A stretch of DNA of 64,000 nucleotides from RHLJ01 sp048058975 (GTDB lineage: Bacteria; Bacteroidota; Rhodothermia; Balneolales; Balneolaceae), in contig JBLLNP010000022.1 of the NCBI GenBank assembly GCA_048058975.1, forward strand, positions 1 through 64,000, given 5' to 3'. Below the pieces are notes generated by a model. That model saw only the letters and a list, made by a program, of their open reading frames with translations. It searched no databases and was not told where the DNA came from. How positions within the stretch are numbered: position 1 is the first letter of the stretch; each line of letters starts with the position of its first letter. Of this stretch, positions 53,461 to 61,909 are shown in pieces. Both the position numbers and the translations under genes were made by a program.

Positions 53461-53570
53461 TGTCATGCTGAACTTGATTCAGCATCTGTTGTGGGAGAAA
53501 CTTTGACGAAAGCTTTACATGTGTTAAACGCTCAGATCTTTGCAGATCCCGGATCAAGTCCGGGATGACA
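53461..53570. repeat. REPIN-like element (inverted hairpin pair)
   Basis: Left end at 53461-53487 (TGTCATGCTGAACTTGATTC...) and right end at 53544-53570 (...GTCCGGGATGACA) are imperfect inverted copies of 27 bases: TGTCATnCnGnnCTTGATnC is shared. Each end is itself a hairpin (GCTGAACTTGATTCAGC; CCCGGATCAAGTCCGGG). The 56-base centre is unrelated. A further half copy (CTGAACTTGATTCAG) lies near 56231. Confidence 0.75.
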
Positions 53571-53633
53571 GCCTCAGGTTTTAAATAAGAGGCTACCTAT
53601 TAAACGTCAACCTTCTTACCTTTAGACCATCGG

Positions 53634-53712
53634 TTAGGGGTGCTTCATCCAAAGTGGTTGAGGCTGAGATTATACCCTCCAACCTGATCCGGGTAATACC
53701 GGCGGAGGAAAA
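53634..53712 (+). ncRNA. TPP (thiamine pyrophosphate) riboswitch aptamer
   Basis: The THI-box core is clear: TTAGGGGTGCTTC, GGCTGAGATTATACCC and the second sensor strand ACCTGATCCGGGTAATACCGGC then GGAGGAAAA. The CTGAGA and ACCTGATC...GGTAATACCGGCG strings are the diagnostic ones. It lies 62 bases before a TonB receptor gene, so the receptor probably brings in thiamine or a precursor. Confidence 0.95.
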
Positions 53713-53739
53713 CCAATGCACGTCGCATTTTTGTTGACC

Positions 53740-53774
53740 TCCTCCCATTAATTAATCACTATTTAATTGGAGGA
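53740..53774 (+). promoter_or_regulatory. Ribosome-site-sequestering hairpin of the TPP riboswitch
   Basis: TCCTCCCATTAA at 53740-53751 is complementary to TTAATTGGAGGA at 53763-53774 with one mismatch, burying the Shine-Dalgarno GGAGG just before the ATG at 53775. The same TCCTCC can instead pair with GGAGGA at 53704-53709 at the aptamer's 3' end. This gives two exclusive states, so control is probably on translation: no TPP frees the SD, bound TPP frees the anti-SD to cover it. Confidence 0.75.
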
Positions 53775-56195
53775 ATGATGTTTAATAGAACATTCAATTC
53801 TACATCGCTTTGGGCGGTTATATTTTCACTATTTATTTTTTCGCAAAGCTATTCACAGACTATCAAAGGATATGTATCAGATTCTCAGACTGGTGAAAGG
53901 CTTCCTGGAGCAAATGTAGTTCAGCTTGGTACTACCAACGGAACAACTACTAGTAGGCAAGGTTTTTTTGAGCTTACTTTAGCTGATTCCGGTTTCTTTT
54001 CTATTGAATTAAGTTATATAGGTTACGAATCCAAACAAATTCGTTTGACGGGGTTGAATGATACTCTTTTAGTTGAGTTAGATGTTTATGTAATTGATGA
54101 ATGGGATCATTTCTATACTCTTGATCAATTAGTAGTCCAAGCCACCCGTGTAGATGACAGCACCCCCTTCACTTACACAAATATTTCCAAAGAAGAACTG
54201 GAAGAACGAAACCTGGGTCAGGATGTACCCTATCTGTTAAATCTGGCTCCATCTGTGGTAACTACTTCTGATGCAGGAGCAGGAATTGGTTACACGGGAA
54301 TCCGAATTCGTGGAGTTGATCCGGCGCGAATTAATGTGACGATCAACGGAATTCCTATAAATGATGCGGAGTCACATGGAGTATTTTGGGTGGATTTGCC
54401 AGACATCGCTTCCTCACTTGAGAACATCCAGATTCAGCGTGGTGTGGGGACTTCAACCAATGGAGCGGCAGCGTTCGGAGGTTCCATCAACCTACAAACC
54501 AGTACTTCCAGAACCAATGCTTTTGCTGAGATAAATACAGGAATCGGCTCCTTCAATACACGTAAAGCTAACATTTTGTTAGGCTCTGGCTTGATGGAAA
54601 ATGGCTGGATGTTTGAAGGCCGTTTATCCAAAATTTTGTCAGATGGATATATCGACCGGGCGAGCGCAGACTTGAATTCCTTCTATCTTTCAGGTTCAAA
54701 AAGAGGAGAAAGAAGCATTCTGAGAGCATATGTTTTTTCAGGAAAAGAAATAACTTACCAGGCCTGGTATGGAGTAGAAGAAAGTGTACTTGAAAGTGGT
54801 AATCGAACCTTTAATGAAGCGGGAACAGAAAAAGCAGGTGCGCCTTATGAGAATCAAGTTGATAACTATAGGCAGGATTATTACCAGCTTCATTATTCAT
54901 ACGAAATAGATTATAACTGGACAGCTAATGCATCCCTTCACTACACCAGAGGAGAGGGGTATTTTGAAGAGTATAAAGCGGGAGAACTTCTTAGTGATTA
55001 TGGGATAGTTTCAGATACCTCTAATTCGGACTTGGTTCGTCGGCGCTGGCTGGATAATCATTATTATGGTGGTGTCTTCTCAACTAAATACAATAGCCAC
55101 AACTGGGATTTAACGGTTGGTGGGGGAATTCATCAATACGATGGGGGGCATTTTGGAGAGGTAATCTGGGCTCGTTTTGCCGGAGACAGCGAAACCGAAG
55201 AACGGTACTATGATAATGATGGCGACAAGCTGGATATGAATCTGTATGCTAAGTTCAATTATGAGTTGACAGACGCAATTAATGTATATGCGGATGCTCA
55301 GATTCGATCCATTAACTACGATTTCGTTGGTATTGGAAATGATGGATTTGGAAACCTGATTCCAATCAACCAAAACGATAAACTGACGTTCTTTAATCCT
55401 AAGACCGGACTCGTATTCAGAAACTTTGAAGGGGATCGGGCTTTTCTCTCTTTCGGGATTGCCAGCAAAGAACCAACCAGAGAAGAATATGTGAACTCAA
55501 CGCCTCAAGGCCGCCCAAATCACGAAACATTATACAATGTGGAGGCAGGATACACCAAGGATATAGGATCGGCTTTGATTGGGTTAAGTGCGTATGGTAT
55601 GTTCTATGATGGTCAACTGGTACTAACCGGGCAGGTTAATGATGTTGGCGCATACATAAGGGATAATGTTGAAAGCAGCTACCGAATGGGTTTGGAGCTG
55701 GAAGGAGCCATTCGCTTTACGGATCAAATTCAGTGGGCGGCTAATGCCACATTAAGCCGGAATAAAATTGACCGTATTTCCGAGTTCATCGATGATTATG
55801 ATAATGGTGGTCAGATTGAGCGAACTTTTACCGACACTGACATCGCTTTTTCTCCAAACCTGATTGCGAACTCGATTCTAAGTTTTTCTGAAAGTGGTTT
55901 TACAGGTGAGTTGATTACAAAATATGTGTCAAAGCAATACCTCGATAATACTCAGAATGATGACCGATCGATTGATTCTTATCTTGTTAATGATGTACGG
56001 TTGAGCTATAAGTTGTCCGGGATAAGTTTTGCTGAGGCAATTACTGCAAATCTTCTCATTAATAATGTGTTGAATCATGAGTACGAAACGAATGGCTATA
56101 CCTTCGGCTTTATTGCAGGCGGAGAGCAACGTTTTAATTACTATTACCCACAGGCGGGCAGGAATTTCCTTTTCCAACTAAAGTGGGAGTTTTAA
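53775..56195 (+). CDS. TonB-dependent receptor, thiamine-type
   Basis: 806 residues. Signal peptide (ends at SYSQ), carboxypeptidase-regulatory-like domain (about 27-115; TIKGYVSDSQTGERLPGANV), plug domain (about 125-240; ATRVDDSTPFTYTNISKEELEERN, IRIRGVDPARINVTINGIPIND) and a full barrel ending LFQLKWEF. The TPP riboswitch in its leader makes thiamine or a derivative the likely cargo. No inner-membrane thiamine gene follows. A second ATG lies three bases after the first. Confidence 0.92.
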   Translation: MMFNRTFNSTSLWAVIFSLFIFSQSYSQTIKGYVSDSQTGERLPGANVVQLGTTNGTTTSRQGFFELTLADSGFFSIELSYIGYESKQIRLTGLNDTLLVELDVYVIDEWDHFYTLDQLVVQATRVDDSTPFTYTNISKEELEERNLGQDVPYLLNLAPSVVTTSDAGAGIGYTGIRIRGVDPARINVTINGIPINDAESHGVFWVDLPDIASSLENIQIQRGVGTSTNGAAAFGGSINLQTSTSRTNAFAEINTGIGSFNTRKANILLGSGLMENGWMFEGRLSKILSDGYIDRASADLNSFYLSGSKRGERSILRAYVFSGKEITYQAWYGVEESVLESGNRTFNEAGTEKAGAPYENQVDNYRQDYYQLHYSYEIDYNWTANASLHYTRGEGYFEEYKAGELLSDYGIVSDTSNSDLVRRRWLDNHYYGGVFSTKYNSHNWDLTVGGGIHQYDGGHFGEVIWARFAGDSETEERYYDNDGDKLDMNLYAKFNYELTDAINVYADAQIRSINYDFVGIGNDGFGNLIPINQNDKLTFFNPKTGLVFRNFEGDRAFLSFGIASKEPTREEYVNSTPQGRPNHETLYNVEAGYTKDIGSALIGLSAYGMFYDGQLVLTGQVNDVGAYIRDNVESSYRMGLELEGAIRFTDQIQWAANATLSRNKIDRISEFIDDYDNGGQIERTFTDTDIAFSPNLIANSILSFSESGFTGELITKYVSKQYLDNTQNDDRSIDSYLVNDVRLSYKLSGISFAEAITANLLINNVLNHEYETNGYTFGFIAGGEQRFNYYYPQAGRNFLFQLKWEF

Positions 56196-56264
56196 GCTGT
56201 ATGAAAGTCCCCTCTGGAGAAGCCTGTGCTGAACTTGATTCAGTAGGGATTTAGGGGTGTGTTC

Positions 56265-58598
56265 TCATTTAATCAAAACCAACCGCTTTGAAACGGCATG
56301 TGACTCTGTGCTAAGGCGGTAAAAATAAATCCCGCTTGAAAGAGATGAAGCATCAAACCGAACGGAATACGCTCCTGCATTAAAAGGTTTGTTTGCAAGT
56401 GTCTGTATTAATCTGCCATCCATAGAGAAGACTTCGAGCTTAACCAATGAAGTTTTCTCTATGCTAAAGGAAATAGTGGTAGTAGGATTAAATGGATTTG
56501 GATAATTCTGGAAGAGCTGTATTTCGGAAGGTGTAGATTGTTCATCTTCCGAAGAATTGATTAACCCATTGGGAGCTCTAGGTGTTGGAATATCAAACAG
56601 AACAAACTCTTCACCTCCATCTCCATTCCGTCCAAAAGATACATCGGTAGTTTGAGGTCCGAAGTTGAAGGCATCGACCGTAAGAAAAGTATCCCCAGAT
56701 TGCTGAAACAAGCCAATATCTTCGCCATCTTTATTCAGATTAAAAGAAGCGTGCATCGGGCCTTCTTTTTCGTCATCATCTATCCAAACCAGCAGATGAC
56801 CACCTGCCTGAATAGTAGTATCAGGAAAGGCCCATTTATTTTTGATAGTGAGATTATCCGAAAGGAAATACCCATTCATTGAAACGGGATTATCAGTTGG
56901 ATTATAAATCTCCAGCCAATCCGCAAAAGCCCCACCTTCATCAGAGATAGTAGAGCTGTTACTTGCCATGAGCTCGTTAATTACCAATGCCGAACTGCTT
57001 TTCCCTACTTGCTCATAAAGTTGTAGCGCTGGGTTTTTTGGAAACCGTTCTGTTTTCTCAGCAGGATCAGTGGCTGTAATAAAGTAGCTAATGGTGCCTT
57101 CATAATCACCGGGAACAAAAGTTCCGGTATATACTCCATCGTTAGCTTCTTTATCTCTGCCTAAGCCATCATCTTTCAAAACTACAGAAGCTGTTTCATC
57201 TGTATGAATCTCGGCAGTAACTATAACTGTATTATCATCATCCAGTACGGTAGCCTTTATGCTAAGCGTCTCCTCATCATTCAAAAAAGTAAAATTAGTT
57301 TTTACCTTTTTAATGATGGGGGTAATATTCAACAAGTTTAACTGCTCCAAGGATGAGTTAACTCGCTCAGTTATATAAGGCTTCAGTCCATAATCAACAT
57401 GTCCGCCAAGTGCTGCGGTAAATGAAGCATGGTATTCTCCAATCCCATATCCATAGTCTTTGGTTCTGAAGGTGTCTGCTTCAGCCGCAGCTTCGGTCAT
57501 CGCTTTTAATCGATCTATTTCAGCAAAAAGAACTTCTTCATTAAAATATTCTTCTATCATTTTATTGATGTAGAAGTGGAATCGGTTTTTATATTCCTCA
57601 ACCTCAAGAATACGGTTTGTAAGCGGTCGGTTACCCCCATCAGGACCCCAGTTATTTATATCTCTCGTTCCCCAATCCGGGCCAATCCAGTCAATCCCAA
57701 AAGTGTTATCATAATCGTATGGAATAAACTCAAAGCGCTCATCATTCTTATTAAAGTACAGGTAGTAATTATTTTGGTTATACCAGTAATTATCCCAGTT
57801 GCCGGTTAGAATATCGATCGCCATCCATCTTATAACTCCGTCAACATTGATATAATCTTCGATCTGATTTTCGAATTCTACCTCATCGGATAATTCCAGA
57901 AAGCTGATTAAAGCTGATATATCAGAGTAATCGTCCAGTTCAGTATTTGTTTTCAGATCATACACTCTGCGATCTGCCCATTCAGGACTCCATTTATAAT
58001 CCTTAGGGTTTTCGCTTATATAAGAAAGGTCAGCCGGCCAGAGGCTTTTGTATAGATTTCCTTCTTCACCTCCAAACCGATCTTCCACAAACTCATCATC
58101 TATGTGCTCTACATTTATATAAAGACCGTAATACACATCATTTATAAAGAGCTTTACATGATTGGCTCTTGAAGCAGGCACATCAAATTTTCGGAATATA
58201 TCCCAACTTAATTTCGAACGGATGATAGAAGGGTCATTATGTTCACCGTTCAGATTCATTTTATCGAGCCCGTAATACTCACGACCTTGCACAAAAGTAT
58301 TAAAAGAAACCTTGAACGATTTTTTATCCGAGCTTCTGGACGTATTACCTCTTATTCTGAACCCTATATCATACACCGTATCTGCCTCAACACCTCTTTT
58401 AAAAACAAAGGTAGCGGGGTATTCGTGGTTGCTGTACCAATTTGTATCGGCAAGTACTTTAGAAAGGGAATCTGCGTCTAAGCTTATATAAACATCAGGT
58501 AAAGTTGTGTCATCGAAAACCCAGTCTGATACAGCTTGTGAGAAAGCAGAAAAGGGCAAAATAGCGGAAAATAAAAGTGCAGATAAAATTTTTTTCAT
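56265..58598 (-). CDS. CotH-kinase-family secreted protein with LTD and sorting domain
   Basis: 777 residues. Signal peptide (AFSQA), CotH domain at about 60-380 (RIRGNTSRSSDKKSFKVSFN, NLNGEHNDPSIIRSKLSWDIF, FIPYDYDNTFGIDW as the kinase-like catalytic/metal part), then a Big/choice-of-anchor-like beta domain, a lamin-tail domain (about 560-680; VINELMASNSSTISDEGG, DWLEIYNPTDNPVSMNGYF), and a Por-type C-terminal domain (YPNPFNPTTTISFSI ... GIYFYRL ... KRLVLIK). The last part marks it as cargo of a type IX-like secretion route. CotH phosphorylates spore-coat proteins in Bacillus; in Bacteroidota the substrate is unknown. Confidence 0.92.
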   Translation of the reverse strand: MKKILSALLFSAILPFSAFSQAVSDWVFDDTTLPDVYISLDADSLSKVLADTNWYSNHEYPATFVFKRGVEADTVYDIGFRIRGNTSRSSDKKSFKVSFNTFVQGREYYGLDKMNLNGEHNDPSIIRSKLSWDIFRKFDVPASRANHVKLFINDVYYGLYINVEHIDDEFVEDRFGGEEGNLYKSLWPADLSYISENPKDYKWSPEWADRRVYDLKTNTELDDYSDISALISFLELSDEVEFENQIEDYINVDGVIRWMAIDILTGNWDNYWYNQNNYYLYFNKNDERFEFIPYDYDNTFGIDWIGPDWGTRDINNWGPDGGNRPLTNRILEVEEYKNRFHFYINKMIEEYFNEEVLFAEIDRLKAMTEAAAEADTFRTKDYGYGIGEYHASFTAALGGHVDYGLKPYITERVNSSLEQLNLLNITPIIKKVKTNFTFLNDEETLSIKATVLDDDNTVIVTAEIHTDETASVVLKDDGLGRDKEANDGVYTGTFVPGDYEGTISYFITATDPAEKTERFPKNPALQLYEQVGKSSSALVINELMASNSSTISDEGGAFADWLEIYNPTDNPVSMNGYFLSDNLTIKNKWAFPDTTIQAGGHLLVWIDDDEKEGPMHASFNLNKDGEDIGLFQQSGDTFLTVDAFNFGPQTTDVSFGRNGDGGEEFVLFDIPTPRAPNGLINSSEDEQSTPSEIQLFQNYPNPFNPTTTISFSIEKTSLVKLEVFSMDGRLIQTLANKPFNAGAYSVRFDASSLSSGIYFYRLSTESHAVSKRLVLIK

Positions 58599-58665
58599 GA
58601 AATAAAGTACAAAAAGAAAGATTTACTACAATCATTTATTAAGCGAAAAATAATTTTAGTGAAGT

Positions 58666-58695
58666 AGCGCTTTACACATGTATATAAGCGCTTTA
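58666..58695 (+). promoter_or_regulatory. Direct repeat with LytTR-type spacing
   Basis: AGCGCTTTA at 58666-58674 and again at 58687-58695: nine identical bases, 12-base spacer, 21-base period (two helical turns). LytTR regulators such as AgrA bind two nine-base direct repeats with about 12 bases between them. It sits 63 bases before the first gene of the kinase operon, whose last gene is a LytTR regulator. A -33/-7-like pair (TTTG at 58721, TATAAAG at 58742) follows. Confidence 0.55.
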
Positions 58696-58758
58696 TCACA
58701 AAATTATACATGTTAATCCGTTTGTGTCGATATTACCATACTATAAAGAACTCTTTAG

Positions 58759-59850
58759 TTGGTTAGACATCTCGAATATATAATAGTAGCTGTTACGGCA
58801 TTTATTTTTACGCTATACCATGCTGTACTTACCAGTCTTGTTATAGCTAGGATAGATTATCTGGATCTGAGCTTCGGGTATATTTTCTTTGTTGAATGCG
58901 TCGCTTTTATTCCTATTGGAATTGGCATGCTTACAATTACCTGGTTAGGGAAAAAATATCCTTCACTCTTCACAACCCTAACATATGGGACACTAACAAA
59001 GCATGTTCTGATTGCAAGTACCATTTTTGTAATTCATTGTTTTTGGCAGCCATATATGAATTCTGTTTTCTTTGGCACAGAATATTATTTAGAACGCTCT
59101 TTAAATGATTTTATAGGGTTTCTCGAGATGCGGTTTTTGATTTATGTAATCATTGTGGGTCTGGTAAGTGGTCTTATTAAAATGAGAGAACAGCAGGAAA
59201 TTATTGTGAAACAATCAGATTTAAATTTAAAGCTTCAAAAAGCGAGATTAAGAGAGCTTGAATTAAAGATGAATCCTGAAATCATCTATCCTAACCTGAG
59301 TTTTATTAGAAATAAGGCCGAAAAAAACCCAGAGTTAGCTTCTCAGATGGTCATTTCGATGGCAGGAATTTTAAGAAAACTGGTTGACAATTTTGACCAT
59401 GAACAAGCGATGTTATCGGATGAGAATAATCTATTTAAAAGATATGCTGAGCTTCTCAAATTAAGATTAGAACGTTCGTTTGAGATTAAAGTAGAGCTTG
59501 CCCCAGGAATAGAAGCGGAAAGAGTGCCTTCACTTATTTTAATGGTTCCATTATTTGAGGAGCTTTTTTTTGGCGAATATGAAAAATATTTTCATACGGT
59601 TAACGAGATGTTCTTTCAGGTTAAAAGAATTTCTGAAAGTGAGTTTGAGGTGAATATTTCTATTAAAAATATATTAGATGCAGAATTACTTTCGGGTCAG
59701 ATTAAAGATGATTCGACAGTAAACGCAATTCGGGAATTACTTGAAAATTTAAGGGACGGAACATTTGTATTTGAACCGGAGGTAGAAGGTTTAGATTTGA
59801 TGTTGAAACTAACATCGCATAAGCAGTTGGAAGAGAGTGTATATGGTTAG
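58759..59850 (+). CDS. LytS-like membrane pseudokinase (His and ATP site lost)
   Basis: 363 residues from TTG 58759; no ATG is near. The first about 145 residues form four membrane helices; then a coiled coil (about 150-173) leads to a His_kinase-like region. Where active LytS proteins have LNPHFLFN, this has MNPEIIYPNL, so His is Glu. Helix KRYAELLKLRLERSFEIKVEL matches the family's ELEKLRF helix, but the N-box reads VPLFEELFFGE instead of PLVENAIKHG and no Gly-rich lid follows. The kinase fold is thus recognisable and non-catalytic. It overlaps the true kinase gene by eight bases. Confidence 0.8.
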   Translation: MVRHLEYIIVAVTAFIFTLYHAVLTSLVIARIDYLDLSFGYIFFVECVAFIPIGIGMLTITWLGKKYPSLFTTLTYGTLTKHVLIASTIFVIHCFWQPYMNSVFFGTEYYLERSLNDFIGFLEMRFLIYVIIVGLVSGLIKMREQQEIIVKQSDLNLKLQKARLRELELKMNPEIIYPNLSFIRNKAEKNPELASQMVISMAGILRKLVDNFDHEQAMLSDENNLFKRYAELLKLRLERSFEIKVELAPGIEAERVPSLILMVPLFEELFFGEYEKYFHTVNEMFFQVKRISESEFEVNISIKNILDAELLSGQIKDDSTVNAIRELLENLRDGTFVFEPEVEGLDLMLKLTSHKQLEESVYG

Positions 59851-60943
59851 CGAAGCATTGAAATATAATGACTTCAAAAAAGCATTAATACTTGTTTCAA
59901 GCATTCTATTCATTCTTATGTTTGTAGTAAACTTCCAATATCGAATGGAATTTTACGATACTTCTGTCAGATATGTGTTTATCAGGTCACTAGTTACTTT
60001 TTCTATTCCGGTACTTTCATTTCCTTTACTTATATGGTTTTCAAAAAGGGTTTCACTACTTGAACATTGGATATCTGTTGTTATTCATTGTTTTACCAGT
60101 TTAATATATGTAGGGATTTGTACTTTCGCAGTTCAGTTTATTTTGCTCTTAATAGCGGGCTATTATATGTTTGATGAGCCGTTTGATGCGATTATTTCAA
60201 TGATAAGACGTCAATTTCTGCTTGTTGGTTCAACCTCGTTTCTTTTGTATTGGGGGATATCGATTCTTACAGGCGTTGGCACCTACTACAGCAAAGTATC
60301 TTCATTAATCGACAAAACGAATGAACTTGAGTCTCAGTTATCTAAGGCTACATTATCTACTTTAAAAGCTCAGCTCAAACCTCATTTTTTGTTTAATACC
60401 CTGAATATGGTGGATCATTTAATCCATATAAACCCAAAGGAAGCAGTAAAAACAATTACCCAATTAGAAGATTTGATAAAGACTACTTTTGATCAGAACC
60501 GACCCAATGAGTGTACGATTAAAGAGGAAGCTGTTTTTTTAAAAAAATATCTGGATATAGAAAAATCGCGCTTTAGTGATCGCCTTTCCGTTGAGTTTGA
60601 TATCCATGAAGACACTAAAAACATACAAATACCCTGCTATTTAATTCAGCCACTTGTCGAAAATTCAATTAAACATGGGGTAGGTAAATCTATTGGGGAG
60701 TGTAAGATTTTAATATCTGCAAAATTTAAAGGGGAGTTTTTGATTATCGAAGTTTCAGATAATGCAAATGGAACAAAGAAGAAACCTGAGAAGGCTGATT
60801 GGAGTATAGGCCTTCGTAATATTGATGAACGGCTTAAACTATATTTTGGTGAACTTGCGTTTCTTGATTTAAATGCCTTTGAAAATGATGGGTTTAAGTC
60901 GTCAATTCTAATTCCAAAAAAATATATTCCGGATTATGATTAA
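59843..60943 (+). CDS. LytS/YehU-type membrane sensor histidine kinase
   Basis: 366 residues from ATG 59843 (GTG 59837 two codons earlier is also open). Four membrane helices (to about 150), a coiled coil, then the His_kinase domain with phospho-His in LKAQLKPHFLFNTLN, helix YLDIEKSRFSDRLSVEFDI, N-box IQPLVENSIKHGVG, and G-box SIGLRNIDERLKLYFG. All motifs intact. It is sandwiched between the pseudokinase and the LytTR regulator with eight-base overlaps on both sides. Confidence 0.95.
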   Translation: MVSEALKYNDFKKALILVSSILFILMFVVNFQYRMEFYDTSVRYVFIRSLVTFSIPVLSFPLLIWFSKRVSLLEHWISVVIHCFTSLIYVGICTFAVQFILLLIAGYYMFDEPFDAIISMIRRQFLLVGSTSFLLYWGISILTGVGTYYSKVSSLIDKTNELESQLSKATLSTLKAQLKPHFLFNTLNMVDHLIHINPKEAVKTITQLEDLIKTTFDQNRPNECTIKEEAVFLKKYLDIEKSRFSDRLSVEFDIHEDTKNIQIPCYLIQPLVENSIKHGVGKSIGECKILISAKFKGEFLIIEVSDNANGTKKKPEKADWSIGLRNIDERLKLYFGELAFLDLNAFENDGFKSSILIPKKYIPDYD

Positions 60944-61685
60944 AACATTGTTAGTAGATGATGAAAAGCATGCAAGAGATCGTTTAAGTTACATGCTAAA
61001 AGAACAGAGTGGCATTGAGTTGGTAGGGGTGTGTAAAAATGGAATCGAGGCAATTAGGGAAATAGAAAGAGAAAAGCCCGATTTACTATTTCTGGATATT
61101 GAAATGCCAGAGGTTAATGGCTTTGATGTAATTTCAAATATTGAAGTGGATTCAATGCCATTCGTAATTTTTGTAACGGCATTTAGTGAGTATGCGGTAA
61201 AAGCATTCGAGGTGAGCGCGTTGGATTATATTCACAAACCTTTTGACAAAGAAAGGTTAACCAAGGCAATTGAGAAAGCTAAGTCGGCGCTCGAATCCTA
61301 TGATGAAAAGAAAATGAGAGAAAAACTCGAACAGTTGATCAGTTCGGAGCCGGTAAAAGGGGATATCATTGAGAGATTTGTGATCAAAAGCGGATCGAAT
61401 ATTTATATCGTTAAGACTGAGGATGTTCTTTGGATAGAAGCTGCAGGTAATTATGTAAATATTATCACCGAAAATAAAAAACACTTGCTTCGCAGCACTA
61501 TGAGTGGACTTATTAACCGGTTAAACGAAGACTTATTTTATCAGATCCATCGTTCAACAATTGTTAATTTAAATGTAGTTGAACGGATTGAGGAGTCTAA
61601 TTACGGTGACTATAAAGTGGTTTTGAAAGGGGGAGAAGAGCTAAAAATGAGTCGTAATTTTAAATCACTTATCAAAAGTTTTTAG
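60936..61685 (+). CDS. LytTR-family response regulator
   Basis: 249 residues. Receiver domain at about 1-120: acidic residues DDEK, phospho-acceptor Asp in LLFLDIEMPEVNG, Thr in FVTAFSEYA and Lys in YIHKPFDKE. Then a LytTR DNA-binding domain at about 145-245 (FVIKSGSNIYIVKTEDVLWIEAAGNYV, FYQIHRSTIVNLN, LKGGEELKMSRNF). It overlaps the kinase stop by eight bases. The 21-base direct repeat before the operon is a candidate binding site of this protein. Confidence 0.96.
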   Translation: MIKTLLVDDEKHARDRLSYMLKEQSGIELVGVCKNGIEAIREIEREKPDLLFLDIEMPEVNGFDVISNIEVDSMPFVIFVTAFSEYAVKAFEVSALDYIHKPFDKERLTKAIEKAKSALESYDEKKMREKLEQLISSEPVKGDIIERFVIKSGSNIYIVKTEDVLWIEAAGNYVNIITENKKHLLRSTMSGLINRLNEDLFYQIHRSTIVNLNVVERIEESNYGDYKVVLKGGEELKMSRNFKSLIKSF

Positions 61686-61742
61686 TTCGTACCAATATAT
61701 AGCAGGTTATCACATTTATTACAGGCGGTAGATTTGGTCTCT

Positions 61743-61841
61743 TATATTTGATCAAAGCTTGATGCTCAAGCCCTAATATATAACATAGATGACCAACTAT
61801 TTATAATAGGAAACTTACCCACCGAGCATCAGGCTTTTTTT
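61743..61841 (+). ncRNA. Candidate small structured RNA (or unusually large terminator)
   Basis: A TATATTTG box (61743-61750), matching TAnnTTTG, precedes AAGCTTGATGCTC (61755-61767), which pairs with GAGCATCAGGCTT (61824-61836) over 13 positions with one mismatch. Seven T follow. The 56-base interior folds again: CCTA/TAGG, TATAA/TTATA, ATAG/CTAT closing on an ATGACCAA loop. The whole is a rod of about 82 nt with a 5' promoter-like box and a 3' T-run, all non-coding. It could be the operon's terminator, an independent sRNA, or both. Confidence 0.5.
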
Positions 61842-61854
61842 ATTTTCCTTCCAG

Positions 61855-61888
61855 CATAAAAAAAGACGACCATAAATGATCGCCTCTT
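61855..61888 (-). terminator. Terminator of the DUF2911 gene
   Basis: On the minus strand AAGAGGCGATCAT pairs imperfectly with ATGGTCGTCTT around a two-base loop, followed by a T-run. It starts 22 bases after the DUF2911 stop. Confidence 0.75.
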
Positions 61889-61909
61889 AATTTATAAATA
61901 CACTTCTAT

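Noticed and set aside
56215..56264. Terminator between the TonB receptor and CotH genes
   Set aside because: CTGAACTTGATTCAG forms a hairpin but has no T-run; it is better read as a half copy of the second REPIN-like family.
61743..61841. SRP RNA, 6S RNA or tmRNA
   Set aside because: None of the conserved core sequences of these RNAs is present; only fold and length suggest an sRNA.
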